Shown here one piece after another: positions 8,228 to 19,700 of a DNA stretch of 64,000 bases. Made by a program: the position numbers and the translations under genes. The notes under the pieces were generated by a model. That model saw nothing but the letters and a program-made list of their open reading frames with translations. It made no database searches and was not told the origin of the DNA. Where the stretch lies: positions 124,001 through 188,000 of the forward strand of contig BCKT01000002.1 in NCBI GenBank assembly GCA_003116875.1, written 5' to 3'. The DNA is from Takashimella koratensis (taxonomy: Eukaryota; Basidiomycota; Tremellomycetes; Trichosporonales; Tetragoniomycetaceae). Positions within the stretch are counted from its first letter, which is position 1, and each line of letters opens with the position of its first letter.

Positions 8228-11200
8228 ATGAGAGAGGGGAACCTCATTCACCCTGCCAAAGTGTTCGATGACGACAGACCCCCTCGTGACGTGTCCATAC
8301 CCAACCCAGCCGAACTCTTCACCCAACGCGACGCAGAGATGGAGGTCGAGGCTTCTGACAACACTGGGGATCGCAGTGTCGACCAACCCCGAGCTTCAAC
8401 CTTGTCCAGATCCACACCGGCTACTTCCACTACTTTGTCGTCATCGAGCAACACTACACCTACACGAAAACGACAACCTCCTCCTACTAGTATACCAAAC
8501 TTCCCCTCGGCAAGTGAACCAAGAAACCCGCCACCTGTGATCCCATTCTCCCCATCACCAACTTCCTCCCCGGCCCAACCATCCCCCTTTCGTTCGCCAT
8601 TCCCCAATACGCCCAACGCTCCGCCCAGCAGGTCTGGACTCCTCCCCATCTCTCAGCCGGCGCCCGCCGGCGCCGTTCCCCCTCTCTCCCCCTGGCTCCA
8701 CCTCGCCGCGACATCGGGCGCACCAACACCCTCGCTCGACGGACCGTCTGTCATGAGGTCAAGGGGTAGTCCCCAGCTGGGATACCCGTTTGAGCAGTTG
8801 AACATTGGCGGTAGTTGGAGTGGGAGTAATCTCGCCGCCGAGTCGAGCGACGCTGGGCGGCGATCGTCGATAGGTGACGCATCGGTCCCGAGGGGTGCAG
8901 TCGGGGCCAAGTCGCCACCTATCTCCCGGAGAAGTTCGATTCCAAGTACTCCCGTTGGACTGGCGATCAAGAGTCCAAGCAAGCTCTCAAATGTCACACC
9001 ATTCAAGATCGAGCCATTACAAGCGGCCTCCCTCGCTCCGATGGTTCGACAATCGACCGTCCTCATTCTCGACGTTCGGCCCCCATCATCATTCACCTCC
9101 TCACATGTCTCCACAGCCCACTCGCTCCCGATCCCATCGACACTACTACGACGACCGGCATTCAACCTCACAAAACTTGTGCAAATGCTCGATCCCATCT
9201 CGCAAGATGCCGTTAGCAAATGGTCGGAGAAGTCGGACATTGTCTTGGTCGACCAAGATACAAATAGCGTTAGCGAAGGGAGTATCCTGCAAGGTCTGGC
9301 AAGCAAGTTTGAGCGTGAAGGGTACAAGGGGAAGTTGTGGTATGTCAAGGGAGGGCAGGTGGCGGTGGCGGCCGACGGCAAGTGTGAGACCAGTGAGGGC
9401 GACATGACAATGGGAGATGTGGATACGGCCGGGTCGTTTGGGCCACTGGGCGACTCGAAGCTTGAGGCGGGTTTAGGCAAGGGACGTCTAGGAAGGCTCG
9501 CGTTTCAGCAAGGTAGGTCAGTGTCATGACTCAGCTGATACCAGGCTCCACAACACTATCTGCAAAGACCCCTGGACTTAGCCTTCGCCAGGACCCATTC
9601 TCAACAAGCGCCACCACCGAGCGACCACCGGGCCTCAGCCCTCAGGCCAAGATCCAACCTGCCAACCCATTTTTCGACAACATCCGTCAGAACCTCGAAC
9701 TCTCTCACGGCGGCATCACTGAACGCATCCCGCTGGGATTGTCACAAGAGACTCATCGACGAGCAGGCGAGCTTCCTGGGTTTCTACGAGACCTCGTCCA
9801 GATGCCGGAGAAAGACAGCATGGACAAGTTGGCCGAACAATTCTACAAGATCGAATTGGGCGAGCAGAAACGACTCCAATCGATCATGGAGTGGCACGCC
9901 AAGTCGAGTGGTGGGGTCTTACCTGAGGACGCTGGCAAAGGTATTACGATTGCTGGTGTCGGGGAGCAAGAAATCAAGGACGCCGAAGAGATGGACAAGT
10001 TGGCTGCATGGAACGATGGCGCGCAATCAGGCTATTATCCATTCTCGATCACCGCAGGCGTCGAACGAGGTAGCAAGAATCGGTACAAGAATATCTGGCC
10101 CTATGACTTTTCTCGCGTTCGATTGACGGCACCGACAGACGACCAATCGGATTACATCAATGCGTCGTATATCCAGCCGAGGGGTACGTCGAGGCGGTAC
10201 ATCGCGACTCAGGGACCGTTAGACGCGACGTATGGCGATTTTTGGTCACTTGTTTGGGAGCAGGAAGTCTCAGTGATCGTCATGCTCACTAAGCAACTCG
10301 AAGGCGGGTTGATCAAATGTGGCAATTACTGGGAAGGCGCAACGTATGGTCCACTCCACTTGAAACTTGTATCGCAGACGGGTGGAGAAGACAAGGCGGA
10401 GCAAGCGGTCACCGGGTTCGATTTCGGTCAAGCCGCTAGGCACCCTATTGAGCCGGCGTCGAACATCAAGCGGACGTTTGTGTTGACCAACCAGAACGTA
10501 CCAGGTGTCACTCGCCAGGTTGTCCAAATTCAATGCGTCACTTGGCCCGACTTTGACGTCCCGGATTCGCCCGAGGTGTTGTTGCGGTTGATCAAGGATG
10601 TTGACGGGGCGATGGAGGCGGTGTGCTCGCACACTGGCACAGACGATCGTAACGAGCAGCCCCCTGTATTGGTCCATTGTTCGGCCGGTGTCGGGCGAAC
10701 AGGCAGCTTTATCCTGGTCGATGCGTTGCTCGATGGCCTTCGTCGTGAGCGTCATGGTCTGACCAAGCGCAAAAGCACCGAATCGCAAGCCGCTGCCGTG
10801 CCACTGCCCCCTTCGGCTCAGTCGTCAACGTCGAACCCTCGACTTACGACTCACAAGTCCGACGAAGGTAAAAACGTCTCGTTCCTCTTCCCGCAGACAG
10901 CGAGCGCAACGAGCTTGCCAGCGTTTTCGACCTCCCCTGTACCATTCGCCACTCCGATCCAATCTGCCACAAGCGTCCCTGGCCTCGGAGAACCAGAGAT
11001 GGAGGTCGACCCCAACCCGGATCCGTTCAACTTTAACGCGTTTATGAGGCACCGTGGGAGTATTGTGTCCGAGTCGTCGGATGCACCGCGACGCCCTTCG
11101 CTTGCGTCCATCTACACCTCGTCTGAGCGACTTTCTACTGATTCGTAAGTGCTTTCATCGTTCCCGCTGACAGTAGTGTCCCTCGTTCACTGGACGACCC

Positions 11201-11773
11201 CCGACCCGTCACCAAGAGCAACGCGCGGCACCGGACTCCGTCACCCATTAGCGAGCTCGACGAGCCCGTCGCTGAAGTGCTCGAGGGTATGCGAATCCAG
11301 CGAATGAGCCTGGTTCAGAGTCTTCGACAGTATCTCTTTGTCCATCGAGGTAGGTCGGTGTTGTTTCCTCGCTGACGTTAGCTATCATCCATCACTATCT
11401 GGCTATGCTGGATGAGGAGAGCACTACCGAGGATACGACGTCACGCGCATCGACGGCGCCGCTGAGCACGTCGACCGCCCCTACGAGCGCGGGAACGACG
11501 GACGACGAGGCGCATATCAAGCGCAAGCCAAGCCCGACAGAGCTCCACCCTGATTTCCCCCTTCCTAATGTCGGTGCGAGCCTTGCTAAACGTGCGAGTG
11601 TGAAGCGGATGCGACCTACCGGAGGGCTCGGGATTAGTGGAGGATCTGGATCGACCAGTTCGATCGCGACGACCTCGACATCGACGAGTGGGAGTGTGTC
11701 GAGTACGGTTGGTTCGGTTACCGCTGGGTCGACATCTGGATCGCCGGCGAAAGCGGCCAAGGGGGAAAAGTGA
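8228..11773 (+). CDS. MAPK-type protein tyrosine phosphatase with rhodanese domain
   Basis: Four exons (8228-9512, 9545-11144, 11177-11349, 11382-11773) give 1149 residues. The architecture matches Pyp1/Pyp2 and Ptp2/Ptp3, which dephosphorylate MAP kinases in stress signalling. A disordered Ser/Pro-rich N-terminus is followed by a rhodanese/CH2-like domain (about 272-372, VLILDVRPPSSF) whose usual catalytic Cys position reads VLVDQDT, so it should be non-catalytic and may bind the kinase. The PTP domain (about 500-1020) has NRYKNIWPYD, YINASYI, the WPD loop (Asp about 764) and the P-loop HCSAGVGRTG (Cys about 807). About 190 disordered residues separate the P-loop from the Q-loop helix QSLRQYLFVH. 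The tail is Ser/Thr-rich. I start at 8228, after the homopolymers; an in-frame ATG at 7820 would add 136 low-complexity residues. Confidence 0.87.
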
Positions 11774-13423
11774 CAAGGTGGTACTATGGTAAACGCAAAG
11801 ACAGTGGTGATAAGATCTTACATGTGTTTCTTTCTCTTTCTGGTCAGCTCTTCTTGTCTACATCGCGACTACGGCTTGTGTTTCTCAATTGGAGACGAGT
11901 TTTGATCTTTGCATACGGCTTCTTGTTTATTCTCAACCATTCATATCTTCATACCATCTCCCCCTCTCCTGTCTCCCCCGCGTATTTGGGTTCAACCATC
12001 TGTTTCTTTAAGAAAGTCGTCGGTAGCAGTCGTCGTCGTTATGAAAGGAAAATCTCAAGCATGACCTTGTCAACGAGTCATCGAGTCCGAAACGAGCGTC
12101 GGCCGAGTCCTTTCGGGGTTGGCACGAGCCTTTTGGGGTGGGGTGATCAACCCCTTGTCCTGCCACATCATCATCCACTTGCTCCCTTTGTTCAATCCAC
12201 GGGTTTGGGCCTCGTTGACTCCTACCCCTTCGCCAAGAGCATTCGTCACCCGCCCGCTGCTCCCTCCTCGTGCTGTGTGCCTTTGCTAATTTCGGATACC
12301 TAGGGGAGATGAGGGGTTGGAGGGGCAAGAAGTGGAGAAGAATGGAGACACGAGTAGGAGTACCCCTTTTTGTTTCATCCTGAGCGTGCATCCCCCCCTT
12401 GCTGGAGACTTTTTTCCGAATGAAACGGTGATTCTAGCCCTGGGCGATTGTTCGGAATCTGACCTGATCTCATCCACGTACTCCATGGTTACCATCGATC
12501 ACGGCATGCACCACCCGGTTCTGACCCGATATTCTGGCCTGCACGAATGCCGCTCTAGAGCCTGCCTGCAGAGGTCAAAGCACAAGGGGTGAAACTGATG
12601 CTTCTTAGTCATCCTTGGATGACGCTCTCTCCTGATCGTCGCGTCCTCTCCGTCCCATTGTATCCATCCCCTTCCCTTCAGCGCTCAGTGCTCGCGTCGC
12701 ATCCGCGTTTCGGCGGGCAGGGGTCTCGAGCCTCTCCGCTTGCATGCAGCTAACATGCATGTATGGATCTCTCGGGGTAGACGAGGTAAATATATCCCAC
12801 CTCCTGCGGATGAACGGAACGGCCCCTTCTCTTACCCCCCCCCCCCCTTGCTCCTTTACACCTCCCTTCCTTTACATCTAATCTCGTCCGCTTCTCCTCC
12901 CCGACCCTCCATCACTCCCTCCCCCATCCTTTACTTCACGACCGACACTGCGCTGGGCGCCGAGAACGGGGTAAAGGTCATCATCCATTGGCCTGTGCGT
13001 TCGTCGACAACGTCACCATCAGTCCGAGCCCGACCATCAGCCTCGAGGGTAGAAAGGAACGCGGAAGACAGACACTGGTTGTCAGCCTTTGAGAGACGAG
13101 ATTGAGCTTGAGACTCTGAGGGGAAGATTGACCGAGCATAGCAATTATCAACTTACTTCCCCCTACCTCCTTGTCATTGTTCTCAACTGGATTGAGACCG
13201 GCGGCCGGACCCATCACTATTCTCACCTGTATATATACTCTCACCCCGTCACCATCGGCTGCGCCTTTTCCCCACCCTCTGCGCCATTTCCGACCCGGTC
13301 CTGACTCGGTCACCTCCTCGCTCGTTCCCACTCACGCTCTTTTACGAACACGACTGAGTCGTACCCGCTCTTTACGTATACTCCTTTACACTCGCTGCCG
13401 GCCAGCTTTGCCCGTGGCACACC
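11774..13423. other. Intergenic, no gene seen
   Basis: About 1.65 kb between the phosphatase stop and the DUF1996 gene, both on the plus strand. Frames on both strands look like chance: pyrimidine-rich, no splice pattern, no motif. It includes a C run at 12837-12847 and TATA-like sequences. It should hold the phosphatase 3' UTR and the promoter of the next gene. Confidence 0.55.
13230..13238 (+). promoter_or_regulatory. TATA box upstream of the DUF1996-WSC gene
   Basis: TATATATAC lies about 190 bp before the ATG at 13424, a normal distance for a fungal TATA element. The region downstream is pyrimidine-rich, as expected for an initiator and leader. Confidence 0.5.
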
Positions 13424-15399
13424 ATGTCCCTGTCCACCCTGTTTGTGGCGCTGGTCGCTCTCGCCGGCTTTGTCAACGCCCAAGGAGACTCTGATTCGTG
13501 AGCCCAGCCCTGCTTCACCTTACTAATTGTAGCTTCTGGGTCGTCTCCCACCCTGCACTCTTGACTACTCGGTTCGACCCGCTCGTCAACCCAGGTGTAG
13601 TCAGCGCCCACGTTCACTCCATCCTTGGGACTTCTTCGTTCCTCCCCGACTACGACTATGACAACTCTCTCGCTGGACAATGCACCACCGCCAACATTGC
13701 CGTCGACAAGAGCAGCTACTGGGCTCCCCAGCTCTACCGCAAGTACGATAACGGCTCGCTTGGCCTCGTCCCGCTCTCCTACGCCAACACCTACTACGAG
13801 ATGCGACGCGTCAATGATAGCGAAGTGGTGCACGAGTTCCCACCAGGGTTCAGGATGATGGCAGGTAACCCGTTCCGCACCACCGCCAACGACAGTGACA
13901 TTACCAACACTGCTGTAAACTATGCTTGTCTCAACTTTAATGCCCCGGCGACTCCTCAGACCGATGGGTTCCCAACCACCAACTGTCCAGACGGCCTTCG
14001 AGCCCAGGTCTACTTCCCTCACTGTTGGTAGGTTCTCACGATGATGAAGCTGACAGCTACAGGGACGGAGTCAACAACTGGCTTGAGGGTTCGGCCCACG
14101 TCAGCTACGGCACCGACAGCACCGACGCAGGTGGTGGTTCTCCTTGCCCCGGGACTCACCCGGTCCGCATCATGGGTCTTTTCTACGAGTTCATCTTTGA
14201 GGACGACTACGATTATGAGCCTGGAGCTCGTGTCTGGTCATTTGGAGATGATGTGGGCTACGGCTTCCACGGCGATTTCACCAACGGCTGGCCAGTGGGT
14301 CTGTTCACCGACATCTTCAACGCCGGTGCAGCTTGCAACGTTGGGTTCAGTCTCTCAAACTGCCCCGTCCTCGCTCCTTACGTCGCCACCAATGGCAGTG
14401 CCTGCGCCCCGGAGAACTTTGTCGTTGACGAGGTGGGTGAGGGAAATACTTGCCATCTGACACTTTCCAGAACATTGGGTACACCGCCAACCTCACCGCG
14501 CTGCCTGGGAACAACCCGATCTTTGGTGGCAGCGTCGTGCGCGACCCTAGCACCACCTACGTCGAGACTGCCGAGGTCATGTGGGCTCGTCCGCAAAGTA
14601 AGTATCCAACGAATGTAAAACTAACCCGCAGTCCCAGACAACTGGAAGTCGGTCGGCTGTATCGCCGAAGGTACCAGTGGTCGCGCTCTTTCCTCTGACT
14701 CGACGACGTCGCCCGATATGTCTCCGGACTTTTGTATCTCCTTCTGCGCTACGGCGGGGTACTCCCTTGCCGGTGTCGAGTACAGCGATGGTGAGTCTCT
14801 TCACCGATTGTGCTGATCTCAGAATGCTACTGCGGTAACGCCGTGGGTAACGGCGCAAGCATGACGCTCCTTTCACCCGACGAGTGCTCCAACCCCTGTG
14901 CAGGAGCACTCTACGGCCAGGGGATGTGTGGCGGTGGTGCCAAACTCAACATTTACCAGTTCACCGGAACTGGCGCCGTCAGCGCGGATGCAGTGGTCGA
15001 CACGCCCTTCTCACTCTCAGACAGCACCTACTCCCCAACTCAGATTCTTGCCACTGGTCAGGCGTAAGTGTATCCTTATCGTCCAAGCTGACATTCAGGA
15101 CTGTTATGAATGGCGCAGCGCCGACGACGAGCGCAACGACCCCTGCTGCGGGAGCGACTACCTCGAGTGGGGGGATGGGTATGAGCTCGTCCGCTAGCAC
15201 CTCGATGGGCATGCCCACTTCCTCGTCCATGTCGTCAACAGCAGGTGGCGGCCAGGTGGACCTCGCTGCACCTTCAAGCTCGTCTAGCGGTAGCGGCACA
15301 CAAACCGACGACGCGACAGCGACTACCACAGCCGCTTCATGTGGGCGTAACCAGAAGCGCTCGAGCAGGTCTCGCCACCGCCTCGCTCTCAACGAATAA
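13424..15399 (+). CDS. Secreted DUF1996 protein with WSC domain and Ser/Thr-rich tail
   Basis: Seven exons (13424-13497, 13533-14027, 14063-14432, 14471-14597, 14632-14790, 14823-15063, 15099-15399) join in phase. A signal peptide (MSLSTLFVALVALAGFVNA) leads into a DUF1996 domain starting FWVVSHPALLTTRFDPLVNP, with HVHSILG, YWAPQLY and the CWDGVNN segment. A WSC domain follows (KSVGCIAEG, DFCISFC, ECYCGNAV), a Cys-rich carbohydrate-binding module. The last exon is a Ser/Thr/Gly-rich stalk ending in a basic tail, with no GPI signal. DUF1996-WSC proteins are common in fungi and secreted; a wall-binding role is inferred from the WSC module. The catalytic function of DUF1996 is not known to me. 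Confidence 0.9.
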
Positions 15400-15859
15400 G
15401 ATACCATATTGATATCAGATTGGATGGAAGAGATATACCGATACCCACACAGACATTGACTGTCTAGATATAAACCCAAGATAAATATCTGCATCCCCGT
15501 TTACCCGAAATGAATCTGTCTACCTCGCGCCTGAAGGAATATATGTATTACTCTGACAGCACAGGAGGGTCACCGAGAGACATGGCTGCGTGGGGGAGAA
15601 CAGGATACAGGAGGAGAAGAAACGAAGAGGATATGGGACGCTGAATCATGTTCACTGTCCACCTCTGAATAACTCGTCTCTTCCAAGGAAGTCTGCATCA
15701 TCAAAGACACACTAGATCGAGATGCACGTGTTCATGTCAGATACTATCTCTGTCTTTGCGCCGCATCGACATACAGAGCCGCAAGTGCTGCCCCTTTTGA
15801 AACAGATCGAAAGGAGGGTGCGTTCACGTAATCGAGATAGCCACCTTCACATTAGACAC
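15400..15859. other. Intergenic between convergent genes
   Basis: About 460 bp between two genes that converge here. It is AT-richer than its surroundings and should contain both 3' UTRs. No coding sequence is evident. Confidence 0.55.
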
Positions 15860-16534
15860 TCATATCGTGCACTCTGGACATGTCAGAAACCCAGGACCTG
15901 AACCCAACCAGATGCAAAACTAACCTGAACACGTCCTGAAACGAGTACATGACCCATCCGGGAAATGCACCGTCTCCTCAAGACCGCTAGAAGTATTCCC
16001 TACAGCTAACATCCCGCAGGTGGGACAGGTACACCCGTCTTCGAGATTTGTAGCGAGGGGTGGAGTGTTGTTGATTGTGACGCCGTCAATTCGGGTAGGT
16101 CCTTGAAGGGGAACCGGTCTCACACCGAGAGGCGGGAGCACCGGCTCGCCTTGCATGACCATACGACGATCGTACTCTTCCCGTGTTTCGGTGGTCATCT
16201 TCAAAGATCGAGGAGCCTTTCGTTCGGTCTGATACGCATCACAGTCTTTGCTTCCATCAACTTTGATCCTCCAACTCACGCCGTAGGGGGAGAACTCACC
16301 TTTACAAAGCTTGACGATATATCTCTGACCAGCCAGCCAGAGACTGTGTTCGTAGCTTGTACCGTTGAGAGGGATACAGCAGAGTGGGTTGAAACAATGG
16401 ACACCCGGGGGACGGGTCTGGCAAGCCGGTTGGGTGAACGTGGCGATTATCAGTATAGGCATCGAGGTGGGATGGAGCTCGGTCCCTAGTGCGGGATGGT
16501 GTGGAGCGGGAGGAGGCAAGTCTTGGATCTGCAT
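15860..16534 (-). CDS. Unknown protein with a C-terminal Cys-pair motif
   Basis: An open frame from the ATG at 16534 runs to 15920, but two introns are likely. One (GTGAGTTCTCC to GCGTATCAG, 72 nt) removes a stretch after YIVKLCK. The other starts at GTTAGT after RTCS and ends at CATGTCCAG, so the chain finishes ECTI with a stop at 15860-15862. The protein then contains CPTCG about 30 residues before CSEC, a spacing that could bind zinc. There is no signal peptide. The first intron is a multiple of three, so its removal cannot be judged from frame alone. I recognise no family. Confidence 0.5.
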
Positions 16535-16749
16535 CGTGATGAGAGGCAGAGTCTGGAGCTGGGCGGGAAAGGTTTAAATGAGGCAGGGAGATTAAGCAAG
16601 ATGCCCTCAAGAATCCACGTCACTTGCCACCTCAGCGTTAATGCCACGCCACGATCGAATCAGCACTGAGCGACGGGTAAGACTATGCAGAGAACATGGA
16701 TGGGTGTATGAATGCAAAACCAGGACCACCTATGTAGCGATCGAGCCCA

Positions 16750-19700
16750 CTAGTACGAGTTGAACCAATCCCAGTCCACTTCGACCCAGTTGAGCATATA
16801 CTCGTCTACCGCACCTGGTCCATCCTCATCTTCATCTTCATCATACTCTCCATCTTCTCCCTCCACCTCATCTTCCTCCTCTCCATTGCCGATGGCGTCG
16901 ACATCAATATCGCTTGTACCAGCCATCGGCGTCCCGCTGCTTTCCGGGTTGAACGATCTCCGCGCGGCTTTCCCTCGAACAGCCTGTTGTTGCACACGCT
17001 GTTTGTTCGCTGGGTCGGTCTCCACGCCAAACTCGGCAAAGTCCATCTCGCCTTCACCCTGAGCGACCCGCGCAGCCGCGGCGTCCTCTTCGTCCTCTAC
17101 CTGCGCCAGGGCATGAGCGAAAGCCCGTTCTTGCCCGAGACGAGGCGCGACCGTCTCCGTATCCACTGCAACTGGCGTTCCCTCGACATCGACATCTTCA
17201 ATCCGACCGCCCGGAGCGTCCCTGCTGTGACCCTCGCCATCTCCCTCCGCTGCAAGCGCCTTCATATCATCATCAAGCATATCGCGCCAATCCATCTTCC
17301 CAAAGAACTCGGTCGTAAAATCGCCTTCTTGAATAACGACGCGGTCGAGCAAGCGTTTCTGATTCGCTTTCTTCAACATGTTCTCCTCGACCGTGTGCAT
17401 GGATACGAATCGGTAAATGTGGACTATAATGTCAGTGTTCTACCTTGAACCAACTCACCTTCTCGAGTTTGACCGATACGGTGCGCTCGGTCCATGCACT
17501 GACGGTCCATGGACGGATTCCAGTCCGAGTCGTAGAAAAAGACCGTATCCGCTCCAGTCAAATTAATACCGACACCACCTGATCGACTCGAAGCAATGAA
17601 ACAAAAGATTCTCGAATCCGAGTTGAACCTCTCCGTAATCACCTGACGGTCTTCGATCTTGGTACTCCCGTCGAGACGGAGGTACCTGTGCCCGTTGTAG
17701 CTAAGGAACATTTCAAGAATGTCGAGGACTCGAGTCATTTGCGTGAAGATGAGCACTCGATGACCATTCGCTTTGAGGTCGCGCAACATCTCGTCGAGCT
17801 TTTGCAGCTTGCCGCAGTCGTATTGAAGGAGACTCGCATCGGGGAATGCGATCTGTAGCTTGACGGTGACTGGATGGAGGGTTTGGTCAAAGTCGAGATT
17901 GGTGAGGGACGGGTGCGATGTTGGGGCGAGGCCAGGGAGGGCAAAGGTTGGCATGTCCCGTGCGAGGGCTTTGGGAGGTACGACAGCGTAGTGATCGATC
18001 AATGGCGCCATCTGCCTCGCGCGATCGTCGATCGAGTACACTAGCGACGCCGCGGGCGGCTCGTGTTCGCCGATCAAGTCAGTCTTGCGCCTGTCAACGT
18101 CGAGAGGGAGAAGACGACGTGGTAGGTCAGAGAGGAGCGCAAGAGTTGTTGATCCGTAGATTGGGCCTTGTTGGCATCGAAGGCGATTTGCCTGACTTGT
18201 CGACTTCCATCGCGCGATCGTCGCCTGTTTCTCGAGATATGTACGGTACCGCATCCACCCTTCGATCGTTCGCGTGTCTGCCGGCGGTGGCGTCTTGTTG
18301 ATGACGCGTTCGACATAGGGAAGCTTGTCGCTCGCGTCCAGCCTGCCTCGAGAAGCAGCTGCCCAACCTGATTCGCCCTCGTGCGCAGTGATAAGCAAAC
18401 CCGCGTCTCCAATATCCCTGAGACCCCAATTCCACCTCGCGTCGTTGTCGTGCCATTCGAGGAGTCGCTTCCTCACAAGGATCTCCGTCGGTTCGAAATC
18501 CGCCGCCACACTGCGCTCCATCGCAAAACTCGTTCGCACCGGTCGGACCTCGAACAGATCAGGGTGGTTGCACACTTTACGCAACTGCATGAGCGTGTTG
18601 ACGACGCCGAGGTATCCGCCCGAGGTGAGCGCCTCGCGAGTGGACGTGCGCGACATGAACTCATCGTACAGGAAGCGTTGGCGTTTGGATAGGCGGCAGT
18701 AGACGACGTGTTCAAACTTGCCCGGAAGTTGGGTTTCGACTTCGGACTTGAGTCGACGGAGGATGAATGGGCGGAGCAAAGTGTGCAGTTTTGATACCGT
18801 CGCGAGCATCTCCTCGTCCATGACATCGCCAGACTCGACCGCTTTGTCCATGGGATCTGTAATGTCTCAGCTCTTGTAGAACTCTTGACTCACTTGAGAA
18901 CCACTCGGTAAACTCTTTATGATTGGCGAAACCGACGACAGCCGTTGCGTCCGCCGTGACTCCGTTGGGCATGAGGAAGTAGAGTAAACTCCATAGCTCC
19001 ATCAGGTTGTTTTGCAATGGTGTACCGGTGAGCAAGAGCCGCCTCTGTGCCTTGAACCCCAACAGTGTCTGCCACCTCTGCGACCTGAAATTCTTGATAT
19101 TATGCGCCTCATCTAGAATCATGTAAACCCAATTCTTCCGTCGAAAGATGTGTTGATCGGCCAAGACGATTTGGTAAGAGGTGATACAGACTTGCCAAGC
19201 GTTTTCTGTGTGCCAACCGATACGTTTCTCTTTACGCTCTTTTTGGTTGCCGTAGTACGTGAGGACTTTCATACCGGGTAGGAATTTTTTGAATTCCATT
19301 TCCCAGTTGAGAATGACCGAGGTCGGAACGATGATTAGGTGTTGACCCCAAACGCCGCGGTCGCAAGCTAGGTGGGCGAGGAGGGAGATGGTTTGGATTG
19401 TTTTGCTAAAGTGGTCAGCGAGTACGACGACACTACTCACCCAAGACCCATCTCGTCGGCGAGGATACCGTTCATGTTGTTCGCGTACAAGCTCGCGAGC
19501 CATTCCAGTCCGGCATGCTGGTAAGGCCGCAACGTCCCACGGAGCAAGAACGGCGGGCGAATCTTGGGTCCGTCGTCGTCATCTGCCACGCTCAACTCTT
19601 CCTCTTCTTCCTCGTCGTCGTCGTCATCTGTAGTGAATTCTGGCGTCGACTCGACCTCTTCAATCTTCGGTCTCCCCTTTGCATGTTGCGGCAGGTCATC

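Noticed and set aside
8653..9480. A 275-residue open frame on the minus strand
   Set aside because: It is antisense to the phosphatase's first exon, with no splice logic of its own.
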